Shown here: piece by piece, positions 8,747-20,869 of the stretch
Layout of the letters: every line of letters starts with the position of its first letter
Numbering within the stretch: the first letter of the stretch is position 1
DNA from: Poecilobothrus nobilitatus
Lineage: Eukaryota > Arthropoda > Insecta > Diptera > Dolichopodidae
Assembly: GCA_947095535.1 (NCBI GenBank)
Contig: OX352774.1
Location: forward strand, 45,462,496 to 45,526,495
Reading direction: 5' to 3'
Length of the DNA stretch: 64,000 nt
Notes under the pieces: model-generated
The model's database searches: none
What the model saw: the letters and a program-made list of their open reading frames with translations, nothing else
What the model was told of the DNA's origin: nothing
Program-made: the position numbers and the translations under genes

Positions 8747-11581
8747 CAAAATACCACAACAAAAAAAATAAAAAAAAAAACACCGTCAAAAAATTAATAA
8801 AGAAGTGGTGTAATAATAATATGCAAAATTTATTTAAAAGGAAGATAAATTGAAAAAAAGAAAAATAAAAACAAAAACAGCAAAAAATCGGTTCTAATTC
8901 AAAAACAAAAAAAAAAAAAAGAAAAATAATTTCTTAGAATTGAATTAAGAAAAACGAAAAAAAAAAAATACATTCAAAAAGGAAGGTTTTCTTATTTCTT
9001 TTACGAAATCCAAAAAACCAAAAAAAAAAAAGCGAAACAAAACCGAATAAAAAATAAAACTCATATAATACAATTAACAGGATGTATAATATCTAAGTAT
9101 ATGTATAATTAATATGTGTAATAATATAATATAATTTTTTTCTTTTGGATCCTTTAGATCCTTTTTTATTATTTTTTTTTGTATCTTACCTCCTTCTGGT
9201 TATAAATGAATGCAAAGCAAAGTAATTGATAGCTTCTTGCAAAAAATAAAGAAAAACATTGTACATATCTATATATAGATATATATATATATGTATGTTT
9301 ATATAATATAAGTGTATTAATTTTTTATTTTTAAACATTTAGTCAGTAATTCGTTTTTTTTTTTTTTTTTTTCGTAATTATATTCAGAGTCGTTAACAGT
9401 GGACTCAGGTCAGTTAACAAACAAAATAAAAAAACTAACACAAAATAAAAAGTTAAATTTCGAAATGGAAGATTATATCTAAAGATTGTAGTTATATAAT
9501 ATTGTATATAAATTACTTATAATTATCAGAGTTTCCAAATTTGATCATCTTTTTATTTATTAATAACTGTTTATAAAAATTATTTATTAGATTAATTTCT
9601 ATCCGCTAATCTAGATTTATGGTTTATTGATTTTATAAAAGGGCTTAACAAAATATTTTAAGGAATAAAGTCGCACATTTGATAAAGGAAAAGAAATTTT
9701 CCACTTAGGTGTATTTTAGATAAGATGCGATCAAATAATATAAACAATCAAACAAATATACAAAAAATATTTGAACTAAATTCCAACCATCATTTCAAAT
9801 CTGTAGAATATTTTATCTTATTTTATCTTATTTTTTAATAAATTAATCTTGCCATATCATGTTTTGCAGAAAAACTACCTACTCTTTTCCTGAAACTACC
9901 TATTTTGCAAAATCAGATTCCATTGAGAAATATTAACTTAAAAAAATATATGACATGAAGCCTTACATAGTTCAAAAATATTTTAATACTTGCGATTACA
10001 ACTATACTGATGACTTCTGAATGACTTCCGAATGACTTTTGGAATGACTTCCGATTGCATCTATACTGACAATATCATTATCTAAAAATTTATGTAAATA
10101 GAGCAGGAATATAAATGGAATTCTTCTTTTTTGATATTTAGACTTTACATTATAGTCATTGTACAGAATATACAAGCCTGGATTTTTTTTCAGATTTTCA
10201 TTTGTAGTTTAAATTTAAAATTGTTCAGTGCATATACAAACATTATAATATGACTCACTTTTGTGATTCATTGTTAACTTCGACTCTGTTTAAAAATTAT
10301 TTGTATATACATTTTATACTTTAAAAAATTTATTTTATATGATATAAGTACTTACATGTTGTACAAATACAAACATACATACATACATATAAACATTTCT
10401 AATATTAAAAATATTTAAAAGTAAATTTAATTAAATAAGAATAATAATAATAATAATAATAATAATATATGCATTTAGATATTATTAATTTTTTTATCTT
10501 TTAAATTTTTATATGATTTGCAAATAAAAACAAAAAAAAAAAAAATGTTTTAAAGTGAATATGTTATCATTGTGTTGTTGTATGTAATAAAAATAAATTA
10601 ATACAAAACGTACGAAAAAAAAAATATCTAAAAAGCTTGAAATAACAAAAAAAAAAAAAAAAAACACTTTTTTTAAGTAAAAGAAAATAAATCAAGGATA
10701 TACCATTATTTTTATTGTTATTGTATTATCCTTATTATTATAATTTCGTTTTACGTCGTACATTTGCATGTTTTATGGGAAATTTTTTTATTCTAAAAAA
10801 ACCAAAAAAAAAAATAAAATAAATCAAAAAAAAAAAAATTAAATGAAAGATAAAATAATACCTATATACAATTATTTTTATTTTGTTTTATAAAGGTTTT
10901 TAAAAAAAAAAAATAAAATAAAATAAAAAATAAAAAACCAAATTAGAAAAAATAAAAAAAATAAAAATTTTAAATAAAAGGAAAATAAGTAATGTGGTAT
11001 GAAGGTGAAATAATTTTATGTGAATAAAAATGTAAGCAGAGAAAGAAAAAAAAAAAAGCAGATTTTAAAAAAATAATTGATTTATAAACACAGGTAAGAC
11101 AGTGTAACAATTAATTCTTTTTTTTTTTTTTGTATACTTTAAGTATGTTAAATATGCGTAAGAAATAAATTGAGGATTATTAAAATGATATATTATTATA
11201 TTAAGAAACGTTTATGGTAATATAAATTCAAAAAGAAATAACTTTTATGAAATAAAATTTAAAAAAAAAATACATAGATATATTTTACACTGATTAAATG
11301 ATACTATAAAGTACTGTTATTTTTAATTGTATTCAAATGTGTTACTTTTAATTTTGCGTTAAAAATATATGAGTAGCAATTTTTTTTTTTTTTTGCTTGT
11401 AGAAAGTTTTATTATTATTTTAAATTTATATGAAAATTTTTTTTTTTTTTTAATAATTGTAAGCTTTTGATGATGCGATGATAAAAAGAATATTAAAAGA
11501 ATAAAAGAATGAATCATGCAGTTTTTTGAATAAATGAAATTTTTTTATTCAACAGCGGTACACCAACCACTTATCCAATCA
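8747..11581. other. Extremely A/T-rich stretch with microsatellites
   Basis: Very dense poly-A and poly-T tracts, a TA-rich run at 9270-9293, a CATA run at 10373-10390 and (AAT)n at about 10440-10466. A perfect donor-like CAG|GTAAGA stands at 11092/11093 without an accompanying open exon. The composition fits a long insect 3' UTR or an intron interior; I see no supported coding sequence. Confidence 0.55.
10440..10466. repeat. (AAT)n microsatellite
   Basis: About nine uninterrupted AAT units. Confidence 0.9.
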
Positions 11582-11875
11582 TACCAGGACATACCAGCCA
11601 CTTACCCAACCGGAATATATAATTTTATCCTTATGAATATAGGTATACAGGGTGTTTTCTAATTAAATGCATTGCTATATATCACTGCAGTGCATAGACA
11701 ATTATGAGTAGATAAATTTTTTGTATTGAAGCTAAGCTAAGAATCTTCTCGTTTCCAGTTAAAAAAAAAATTAGACATATAGCTAGCACTGTACTTAATT
11801 AGGAAACATCCTGTATACCTATATTCATAATTATAAAATTATATATCCTGGTTGGGTAAGTGGTTGGTATGTCCT
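11582..11875. mobile_element. Palindromic MITE with ~80-bp inverted arms
   Basis: The left arm AGGACATACCAGCCACTTAC (11586 on), followed by the sequence through ATACAGGGTGTTTTCTAAT, is mirrored at 11795-11875 by ATTAGGAAACATCCTGTATA and the block ending GTAAGTGGTTGGTATGTCCT. The loop is about 130 bp. AATCA occurs immediately outside both ends (11577-11581 and 11876-11880), a possible 5-bp target duplication, although the extra TACC at the left makes the exact end uncertain. There is no coding capacity. The superfamily is undetermined. Confidence 0.75.
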
Positions 11876-11880
11876 AATCA

Positions 11881-13271
11881 GTAATATTTTTTACAGTAAC
11901 AGTTATGTCAGCAGGTGACTTATATGTATTAGGTGAAAATATCTTTTTATTTTTTTATTTATTTTTCATTTATTGAAAACGTTCTGAATCCTTTTGACTT
12001 TTAAGGTTTACTATTTTTATACAATATTTTAGCAAACTTTCAATCCGGTTTGTCCGTCTGACCATTTTTCTACCATTCTGTTTATATAGAGGGGGTTCCT
12101 ATGTTTCTTGGCAAAACTTCTTTACAATTTGACATAAATTAGTTGATATGATCCATTCATTAATGTATTTGGAATAGTTTAAGAATTAAAAAAAACTTTA
12201 ATTTACTTATGTTGTTGTGTTGAGTTACTGTTTAAAACTACTATTGAACTTCTGATCTGAAATTTGAGTTTTGTTTGTTAAGTATGAGAGAGTAAAACAT
12301 TGATGACATTTGCATATACCACAGATTACACGTTTATATATTTAAATAAATTATAGCTGTATTTAAGATAGCTTTTTTCCTTCATCTTTCGGATCTATGA
12401 AATTTATCTCCTATTCCTTTTTCATTCGGGTGTAAATCATATAGATTTACAATATTATAAGAATATTATAATTCGAAGATACAATATCAATCTGAATTTC
12501 AATATTTTGATATTATCATCCCTTGGTTCTTCAGTCAGTATGTAGTGTCAAACAGAATTTGAATCGATTTTTAACACAAGGAGCATCTAAATTTCATAGA
12601 ATAATAATTATTGCTATGCTATGTTAGTTTAAGAAGAATTGCACATATATTGTCATATTTTTATAAAGATTTATAGTAAATATAGAACAGTAGACGTTTT
12701 ATGTTTTGTTTACATCTATTACAAAATTTATTAAATCTTATTAGCTATGTGGTTGTTTAAAATAAATAGCCCTTTATGTTAGGTATTCTATAAGATATTT
12801 CAATTACTCTGACTATAATTTCGTCTATATTAAGGAAAGGTTAAAGATTGCAAATTAATTTAAGAAAATTTCCAAGAAATATTTACATATTTTAAACCAA
12901 AATATATTAAATAATGTTATCATTTAAAAACAAAAACAGTTTGAATTTAACAATTGAATTATTTCATAAATTTTTCAGTATATCTACCTATACCTGTTAA
13001 TTTTATTTGCTACATATTTTTTATTTCCCATTTAAAACTATTATAAGAGAAGTCGTTTAATCAATACCGTGTAATAACATTTTGTATTTCTATTTTGTAA
13101 TTTGAGAACAAATTAATGCACATATTGTAAAAATAACTTTGAGTCAAAGAAATTCGTTTATTTTTATTAGATGTTCTGTAATTTTAATTTCGTTCAAATC
13201 CATCGGGTTAATATTACCATTTATAATTTTAAAGAAACCGCGTTAATCGATTTTTGTTTAATGAATGCACA
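11881..13271. other. AT-rich stretch without an identified gene
   Basis: Ordinary AT-rich sequence on both strands. I see no repeat copy, tRNA-like block or plausible exon that I can support. Confidence 0.5.
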
Positions 13272-13273
13272 TA

Positions 13274-14133
13274 CAGTGTACATCATAAATATGCCAAATG
13301 TTCTTAGTAAAAACGATACATTTAAAAAAAAAAACAAAATGTAATGTAAAGCGAAAGGCTTTTAAAGGATATAGGACAATTAAAACAGATTAGAATATTC
13401 CGTCTTGCACCGAAATTTGTAATTTTCTAATTTAAAATTTTATGTATATGAAAAAAACTGTGAAAAATCAAGAGACACTTTCTTCAGCTGCCAACATAAT
13501 ATTAAAGCTATAATTTTTGCAGTTTACTTTGAAAAATTTTTTACACTGTGGCCTAAATTACAGATGTCTAAAAAAAGTAAATTTACAATTTTTGACCCCT
13601 AATAGCTCTTAAACAGAGACGAAAATAAATATCTCTCAAAATGTTAAGGTTTTAACTAAAAGTTTAAAGGTGTTATGAAGGAAGTAAAATTTTGTTTATT
13701 GCAAAATTTTGTTTCCACATAACGGTAAATTTAAATACTAATTTACAAATTTTGTATTTGATTTATAAAGCTCAACAGAGTTTTCACTTTGAGAGGCTAT
13801 AGCTCCGTAATAGGTGGAGTCACATAATAAAGTTGCTCTACAACATTATGATTTTTACCTATCGATGGTTCAAATTTAATTTTTTTTTTTATTTTAAATG
13901 GTGCCAACGCTCGACGTTTTGTAAAAATTGAAACGAATGTGCAGAGTGAAAACTAATACGCAAATTTTCCAATTTTTTTTTTTTTGAAAAATGTGCTTAA
14001 AAATAAGATATAATATAATGAAAAGGTTAAGCGTTTTACATTAAAAGTTTCGTTAGATTTAGCTTAGTTTAGTTACAGTAAACAAAAAAAAAATATTGCT
14101 ATTAAAAACATTCTAATATTTTGATGTACACTG
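13274..14133. mobile_element. Tc1/mariner-type MITE-like element containing a decayed family C segment
   Basis: CAGTGTACATCA at 13274-13285 is matched in inverse by TGATGTACACTG at 14122-14133, and each is flanked outside by TA (13272-13273 and 14134-14135). This is the Tc1/mariner signature. The arms show patchy further similarity (AATATxxxAAATGTT, AATGTAAAxCG) for perhaps 100 bp. The interior, about 13450-14015, resembles Helentron-like family C: CACATAACGGTAAATTTAAATAC, TGACCCCTAATAGCTCTTAAACAG, TAGCTCCGTAATAGGTGGAG and a GAAAAATGTGCTT end. Either family C inserted into a mariner MITE or the terminal match is partly fortuitous. Confidence 0.5.
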
Positions 14134-14139
14134 TACTCT

Positions 14140-15085
14140 GAAGTAATTTTTTATACTTTACAATTAATTTTACAAAAAAAAAAAAAATAAAGGAGTTAAA
14201 TATTTCATTTTAATCTTTATATAAATTTTTTTTTTTCAGTTCAAATTAAGAAACGGTTTCCTGTTCTTTAAATTAAAAAAAGCTAATCGATCCATTTAAC
14301 AAACCTGCCTACACTACAAAATTTATCCTTTTATGTTTATGTACTGTTGGTATGTTTTTCTTACAAACCTTATAAAAATGATCAAAAATACATAAAATTA
14401 TTAAAATTATTCTTTATATAGAAATCATCTAATGCATTTTTCCAATCAAGACAAATACTTACTTATATATCAAATAGGCAAAACGAAACCATTAAGAGCA
14501 AAAATAATCACGATTTTTAAATAAACGTATCCTCTAAACGTAAATCCAATATTTCTTCAATATATATATATGTACGTAACTAAACCTTAAGCAGACGGAT
14601 TAAACAAACAATAAAAATAAAAATATAGAAAAACAAATTTATTCTGCAAACAAATTCCATATTATTATAAGCACAGAAGCCAAGAACTGTACCTGTGTTT
14701 TGTTACTGATATAAAAAAAATCTTATGATTCTAAGATTTTAAACGAAACCAAAAAAAAATTAAAAATAAATCCTAAAGTCATATTAGATACATTAAAATA
14801 TAAGGGAATAAAAATGTATAAGAGATGAAAAAATAAAGAAAAAAAAACAAACTATTAAAGACAATCAAAGAATTTTGACCTGAAAATTATGATATTAGGT
14901 AACATATATAGGAATATACACCAGACGGCAGTCATCATCAGTTTCGTCATTAAAAACAGGCCACAATTCATTATTAAAATATATTATACTGAGGAATCCT
15001 GAAATTTTTGTTTTGATGCTAAAAGTACCTTTTAGATTTTTTTGGAAACTTTTATTCAAACTGACGTTTTAGACTTACTAGAAAA
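14140..15085. other. AT-rich spacer with one weak exon-like block
   Basis: A strong poly-T acceptor ends TTTTTTCAG at 14239 and is followed by 19 open codons (FKLRNGFLFF...) to TAA at 14297. The peptide is repetitive in F and K and is probably accidental. The rest is AT-rich with A tracts. Confidence 0.4.
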
Positions 15086-15693
15086 AACGAGGAAGAGTGC
15101 AGTAGAGTAGACTGTGTCAACTCTGGGATACCCGTATGAACGTAATATATCCTGTTTCTATAAAACTTGATCATCTTTTAAAAACATTCAGAGTTTTAGT
15201 ACCGAACTACAGAGATATATTTATGTAAATTGTGGAGTTGTATGATAGCTGCCCGAATCTATTGCGCCTAGCTTCATTAAGTTCCAAGAAATGCAAAAAG
15301 CCTGAACCGGCTGCTTTAGACCATTCAAATTTTACAAAAGTTTTTGGCATGCAACTCGACACTTTTTCACTAAATTTCAGATAGCTAGCTTCAATAGACA
15401 CTGAGTTATTTTCATTTAAAAAGAGAAGTTGTATGGCAACTATCCGAACCTGTCATATCATCACAACAAAATTTTACAGAAGTTATTGCCATAAAACTCG
15501 ATCATCATTTGCAAAATTTCAGATACCTAGATTGAATAGACACTGGGTTATTTCCATTTAAAGAAAGAAGTTGTATGGCAGCTACTCGAACCCGGCGGCC
15601 GAAAATGCTGGAGTTAAATAGCAAAACTAACAATTTTGTAAAAGTGATGTAAAAAAAATTGCAGCCTCCTAACTCCTTTATTTTTTGAGTTAT

Positions 15694-17345
15694 CGTGCGG
15701 ACGGACACTGAGTTCTTTCATTTAAAAAGAGATTTTGTATGGCAGCTACCCGAACCCGTCACACCACCACAACCAAATTTTGCAGAAGTTGTTGCCATAA
15801 AACTTCATCATCATTCGCAAAATTTCAGATACCTAGATTGAACAGACACTGGGTTATTTCTATTTAAAGAAAGAAGTTGTATGGCAGCTACTTGAACCCG
15901 GCGGCCGAAAATGCTGGAGTTAAATAGCAAAACTAACAATTTTGCAAGAGTGACGTAAAAAAAATTTCAGCCTCCTAGCTCCTTTATTTTTTGAGTTATC
16001 GTGCGGACGGACACTGAGTTCTTTTCATTTAAAAAGAGATTTTGTATGGCAGCTACCCGAACCCGTCGCACCAGCACAACCAAATTTTGTAGAAGTTGTT
16101 GCCATAAAACTTGATCATCATTTGCAAAATTTCAGATACCTAGATTGAACAGACACTGGGTTATTTCTATTTAAAGAAAGAAGTTGTATGGCAGCTACTC
16201 GAACCCGGCGGCCGAAAATGCTGGAGTTAAATAGCAAAACTAACAATTTTGCAAGAGTGGCGTAAAAAAAATTTCAGCCTCCTAGCTCCTTTATTTTTTG
16301 AGTTATCGTGCGGACGAACACTGAGTTCTTTTCATTTAAAAAGAGATTTTGTATGGCAGCTACCCGAACCCGTCGCACCAGCACAACCAAATTTTGTAGA
16401 AGTTGTTGCCATAAAACTTGATCATCATTTGCAAAATTTCAGATACCTAGATTGAACAGACACTGGGTTATTTCTATTTAAAGAAAGAAGTTGTATGGCA
16501 GCTACCCGAACCCGGGGACAGAAAATGCTGGAGTTAAATAGCAAAACTAACAATTTTACAAAAGTGACGTAAAAAAATTTTCAGCCTCCTAGCTCCTCTA
16601 TTTTTTGAGTTATCGTGCGGACGGACACTGAGTTCTTTTCATTTAAAAAGAGATTTTGTATGGCAGCTACCCGAACCCGTCACACCAGCACAACCAAATT
16701 TTGTAGAAGTTGTTGCCATAAAACTTGATCATCATTTGCAAAATTTCAGATACCTAGATTGAACAGACACTGGGTTATTTCTATTTAAAGAAAGAAGTTG
16801 TATGGCAGCTACTCGAACCCGGCGGCCGAAAATGCTGGAGTTAAATAGCAAAACTAACAATTTTGCAAAAGTGACGTAAAAAAAATTTCAGCCTCCTAGC
16901 TCCTTTATTTTTTGAGTTATCGTGCGGACGGACACTGAGTTCTTTTCATTTAAAAAGAGATTTTGTATGGCAGCTACCTGAACCCGTCGCACCAGCACAA
17001 CCAAATTTTGTAGAAGTTGTTGCCATAAAACTTGATCATCATTTGCAAAATTTCAGATACCTAGATTGAACAGACACTGGGTTATTTCTATTTAAAGAAA
17101 GAAGTTGTATGGCAGCTACCCGAACCCGGGGACAGAAAATGCTGGAGTTAAATAGCAAAACTAACAATTTTACAAAAGTGACGTAAAAAAATTTTCAGCC
17201 TCCTACCTCCTCTATTTTTTGAGTTATCGTGCGGACGGACACTGAGTTCTTTTCATTTAAAAAGAGATTTTGTATGGCAGCTACCCGAACCCGTCGCACC
17301 AGCACAACCAAATTTTGTAGAAGTTGTTGCCATAAAACTTGATCA
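15694..17345 (+). repeat. 307-bp tandem array inside the family A element
   Basis: The junction GTGCGGACG recurs at 15694, 16001, 16308, 16615, 16922 and 17229, an exact 307-bp step. Each unit has two diverged half-units, both containing GTATGGCAGCTACCCGAACCC or a close variant. Variants CGGCGGCCGAAAATG and CGGGGACAGAAAATG are distributed among units, showing unequal exchange or duplication of unit pairs. The near-identity indicates recent amplification or homogenisation. Confidence 0.9.
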
Positions 17346-18110
17346 TCATTTGCAAAATTTCAGACGCCTAGCTTCATTAGGTTCCAAGAGGTGCAAGAAG
17401 TCTGAACCGGCTGCTCTAGACCAAACAAATTTTACAAAAGTTGTTGGCATATAACTCGACACTTCTTTACTAAATTTCAGATTCCTAGCTTCAATAAACA
17501 CTGAGTTATTCTCATTTAACCGGATAAGTTGTATGGCAGCTACCCGAACCCGTTGCACCACCACAACCAAATTTTACAAAAGTTGTTGCCATAAAACTTG
17601 ATCATCATTTGCAAAATTTCAGACGCCTAGCTTCATTAGGTTCCAAGAGGTGCAAGAAGTCTGAACCGGCTGCTCTAGACCAACCAAATTTTACAAAAGT
17701 TGTTGGCATGTAACTTGACACCTCTTTACTAAATTTCAGATTCCTAGCTTCAATAAACACTGAGTTATTCTCATTTAAACGGAGAAGTTGTATGGCAGCT
17801 ACCCGAACCCGCCGCACCACCACAACCAAATTTTACAAAAGTTGTTGCCATAAAACTTGATCATCATTTGCAAAATTTCAGACGCCTAGCTTCATTAGGT
17901 TCCAAGAGGTGCAAGAAGTCTGAACCGGCTGCTCTAGACCAACCAAATTTTACAAAAGATGTTGGCATGTAACTCGACACCTCTTCACTAAATTTCAGAT
18001 TCCTATCTTCAATAAACACTGAGTTATTCTCATTTAAACGGAGAAGTTGTATGGCAGCTACCCGAACCCGCTGCACCAGCACAACCAAATTTTACAGAAG
18101 TTGTTGCCAT
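17346..18110 (+). repeat. 259-bp tandem array inside the family A element
   Basis: Three units start at 17346, 17605 and 17864. Each has GACGCCTAGCTTCATTAGGT, GAACCGGCTGCTCTAGACCA and GTATGGCAGCTACCCGAACCC. They share the last motif with the 307-bp units but carry a different second half. Because the units keep length, each gives an identical 74-codon open frame on the minus strand; those frames are by-products of the repeat. Confidence 0.9.
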
Positions 18111-18312
18111 AAAACTTTATCATCATTTGCAAAATTTCAGAAACCTAGCTTGAATAGATACTGAGTTATTTCTATATAAAGATAGAAGTTGTATGGCAGC
18201 TACTCGAACCCGCCGACCGAAAATGTTGGATTTAAATAGCAAAACTAACAATTTTGCAAAAGTGACGTAAAAAAAATTTCAGCCCCCTAGCTCCTTTATT
18301 TTTTGAGTTATC

Positions 18313-18342
18313 GTGCGGACGGACGGACGGACGGACGGACGT
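18313..18342 (+). repeat. (GGAC)n run in the family A element
   Basis: About six GGAC units follow TTTGAGTTATCGTGC. The same tetranucleotide sits at the equivalent place in families B (40493) and C (61825), so it belongs to the element design. Confidence 0.9.
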
Positions 18343-18449
18343 ACATGGCTTAATCGACTCAGAATTCGATTCTGAGCCGATCCATACCTTTGACACTATA
18401 TCTAGCTCGACTCCTTTAAGGTGTCACAAACGTAATGGCAAATTTATTA

Positions 18450-18480
18450 TACCCTTGAACATAGTTCATACGGGTATAAT
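18450..18480 (+). repeat. 3' terminal hairpin of the family A element
   Basis: ATACCCTTGAACATAGTTCATACGGGTAT pairs TTGAAC with GTTCAT and ATACCC with GGGTAT. The same terminus closes the copies at 37980-38006 and, reversed, 47603-47635. Confidence 0.75.
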
Positions 18481-20070
18481 AAGACTAATTATATTTTCTT
18501 AAAGAAAAATTGAAATATCATACTTACATAAAAACTTAAGACATATCTCAAACAGTACAACGAATAAAAAATATGTATTATTAATTTAAATTTTTTTTTT
18601 TTTTTGGACGAAGGTCATAAACGTTGCTTTGCAATAAGAAATGAAAATAATAAACACTGTTGGTAGTGAGAATTTTAGTTTTAAAAATGCAGCAGCACAA
18701 TAATTAACTTTCAAATATTAATAAGTACAGTAATTAATAAAGGGGCATTGATCAAAGGCTCTTTGAGCAGCTGTGATAAACGAGGATCTCAAGGAGTCGT
18801 ATGCATAATGAGTCGCAGGGTTTAGGTGTAAGTATTATCTAGGTTTACTAAACAACAGAAACAACAACAACTTTCAATATCAATATTCAGTGTAAATTTT
18901 AATTATATTAAATTTACATTAGTTCAAGGATTTATTTTTCATTTTGTAGGTTTATTTATAACGTTTATAATAAAACTTATTTTAATTTACAGTAGTGAGG
19001 AATGAATGAATCTTATTATTCTAATAACAATCTAAAGAAAGTATTTCGCTTCGGCACAGATCTGTTAAAATATAAAATGCATCGACCATTATGTTTAAAA
19101 TCTGTATGTTTAATGTCTACAGATCTAAACTGCTGATGATGAAATCTTTTCAAAATATGTCTGTAATGACTTGTAAGAACCATTTGTATATATAGATATT
19201 AAATTCAATTCCTTATAATATATTGACTAGCTTATGCGAACCAACTGGTTCAAAAACTGGTGATGGGTTAAATAATATTATATGATTAATACTAAAATAA
19301 ATTGGATGGAAGTTATTGACATATTATCATCCAATAATCTAACAATGCTAATCTATATAGTGAAACAAAATATTATATGAAATATTTTTGAGTCATACGT
19401 TTAATGGTGCTCTTTTTATTAGATATGGTTTAAACTTGGTGTTTTTATATTTAGACTTTTCTAAAACAAAAAAAAAAAATGTTTCCTAAATGTTAGTAGG
19501 TATAGAATTTTTTTTTTTCAGCACCATTTTTATTAAAAATTTTCTTCATCGTTCATTCGTAAATATTAAAATTTCACGGTGTTTGTTGAAATTTAATTAA
19601 AATTATTTTGAATAAAGGGAACATAACAATGCATTTGAAACACTTCAAAGTCATTTAAAATTTAAAATAAAATCTAAAGATGCAGGTGATTTTTATTATG
19701 ATGAAAAAAAAAAAAATAAACTTTTTATTAAACTTTTAATAATGCATGGTTATATTGTAAATATATATATATTGAAATTCATGGAAGATGGGACAAAACC
19801 GTTATAAAAATTTTAATAATAATACTACGGTATTATAATTTTATTTAGTAAATTAAGAAGTCTTATAATATCTAGAATATAGGTATAACTTTTTAACTAT
19901 TTACATAAAAATTGAACATACTGTAAAATATAACATTATCTTCTATACTAAATTTAAACATCATTAAAAGAGCTGTTACAATACTTTAATTTGAATCTGC
20001 TTAAAAATTATGTATGAACTACTTACAGTTCTCCAAATTTTAATTCAAATTTTAATGGTCAAAATCAAGA
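18481..20070. other. AT-rich stretch with one richer island at 18722-18850
   Basis: Apart from the island annotated separately, this is AT-rich DNA. The poly-T/CAG at 19519-19521 is an isolated acceptor-like string with no open exon behind it. Confidence 0.5.
18722..18850 (-). other. Balanced-composition island, possible exon or conserved non-coding element
   Basis: The composition stands out from the AT-rich surroundings. On the minus strand about 38 codons are open, including NPATHYAYDSLRSSF and ITAAQRAFDQCPFINY, ending in TAA. A TGTTGTTTCTGTTGTTTAG pyrimidine-rich acceptor lies upstream on that strand, but a TAA falls between it and the open part. On the plus strand, LIKGSLSSCDKRGSQG is open but stops just before a GTAAGT at 18828. 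Neither strand gives a clean exon. The island may be a decayed exon or a regulatory element. I do not recognise the peptide. Confidence 0.3.
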
Positions 20071-20074
20071 GTTT

Positions 20075-20640
20075 TCTAAAATGCACATTTCCAAAATTAA
20101 AAAGTATTCTATAATAAGTTTTGGGTAAAGAGCACTAATTTTATAATAATATAAAAATTGAAAAAAATGATTAGAAAAATTTGTAAAAAAATATTGGGAA
20201 AAATCAAGTCACACTTTTATCAATTTTAAGGTAACTCTATGTTATTAGGAAAAGTTGTCAATAGAAATAAAAATATACCTAATTAATTGGAGACTTAATT
20301 TTTGTATATTACTTCAAAATAATTTGGACAGATGTTTAAAAATAGGCAATTTTCAGTATTTGACCACTTAAATTATACCTCCTAAGGACCTGCTAAACGA
20401 GGGGCTTCACAAAAATATTTTCTGAAATGACTCATACTTAGCTGTAGATCCGTAACGGTTGGGGCTACCGAAAAAAGTTATTTCATAAAATTAATTTTTT
20501 TTGCAATATTTAAGCTTTTTTTAAAACTATATTATTGATCTATTTTAAACGGTGTAGAATTTTTATGAACACCCGGACAGACAGACAAACGGACAGAGTG
20601 AGAAGAGCTAAAATCAGGAACATTCTTCGATTGACTAGAT
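20075..20640 (+). mobile_element. Helentron-like family C element, diverged copy
   Basis: It begins with AAAATGCACATTTCCAAAA, matching the family C left end AAAGCGCACATTTCCAAAA at 60152. It continues with AAAAATCAAGTCACACTTT, a diverged pyrimidine-rich block, TAGATCCGTAACGGTTGGGGCTAC and AAACGGTGTAGAA, then a decayed run CGGACAGACAGACAAACGGACAG. The 3' end near GAGTGAGAAGAGC is poorly preserved. No coding sequence. Confidence 0.65.
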
Positions 20641-20826
20641 AAAAGCCCTTATATAATTTGCCCTTATATAATATATAATATTTTCTTCTCCAACTTCTCT
20701 GCACCTAAATCAACAATAATTTTGTATGAAGGAATTGTTTTTTAGAGATTGGATAGCCTGTCAAAAAAAAAGCAAAAAATACTCTATTTGTCTGCCTGCT
20801 CATACGGTTTATATTAAAGTTAGTTG

Positions 20827-20829
<3 letters not shown>

Positions 20830-20866
<37 letters not shown>
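20830..20866. repeat. (TA)n microsatellite
   Basis: About 18 uninterrupted TA units. Confidence 0.95.
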
Positions 20867-20867
<1 letters not shown>

Positions 20868-20869
20868 TA

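Larger units (their letters stand above)
15086..18480 (+). mobile_element. Helentron/DINE-1-like non-autonomous element, family A, expanded copy
   Basis: The 5' end reads AACGAGGAAGAGTGCAGTAG. Just inside it is GATACCCGTATGAAC, whose inverse GTTCATACGGGTAT ends the element. The 3' terminus TACCCTTGAACATAGTTCATACGGGTA can fold into a terminal hairpin. Between the ends are long tandem arrays (307-bp and 259-bp units), a (GGAC)n run and a conserved 3' block with CGACTCAGAATTCGATTCTGAG. Subterminal inverted repeats, a central tandem domain and a 3' hairpin are the architecture described for DINE-1/HINE elements mobilised by Helentrons. There is no Rep/helicase frame, so it is non-autonomous. Two smaller copies lie at 37457-38006 (plus) and 47603-48278 (minus). 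Confidence 0.75.

Noticed and set aside
14240..14299. 19-codon exon after a strong poly-T acceptor
   Set aside because: Poly-T tracts are everywhere here, and the peptide is F/K-rich with an immediate stop; kept only as a remark.
17346..18088. Three 74-codon frames as a tandem gene family
   Set aside because: They are translations of a 259-bp transposon repeat, on the strand opposite to the element, and share the unit length exactly.
15694..18110. Regular repeats as a CRISPR array
   Set aside because: Units are 307 and 259 bp, contiguous and without unique spacers, inside a eukaryotic transposon-like element.
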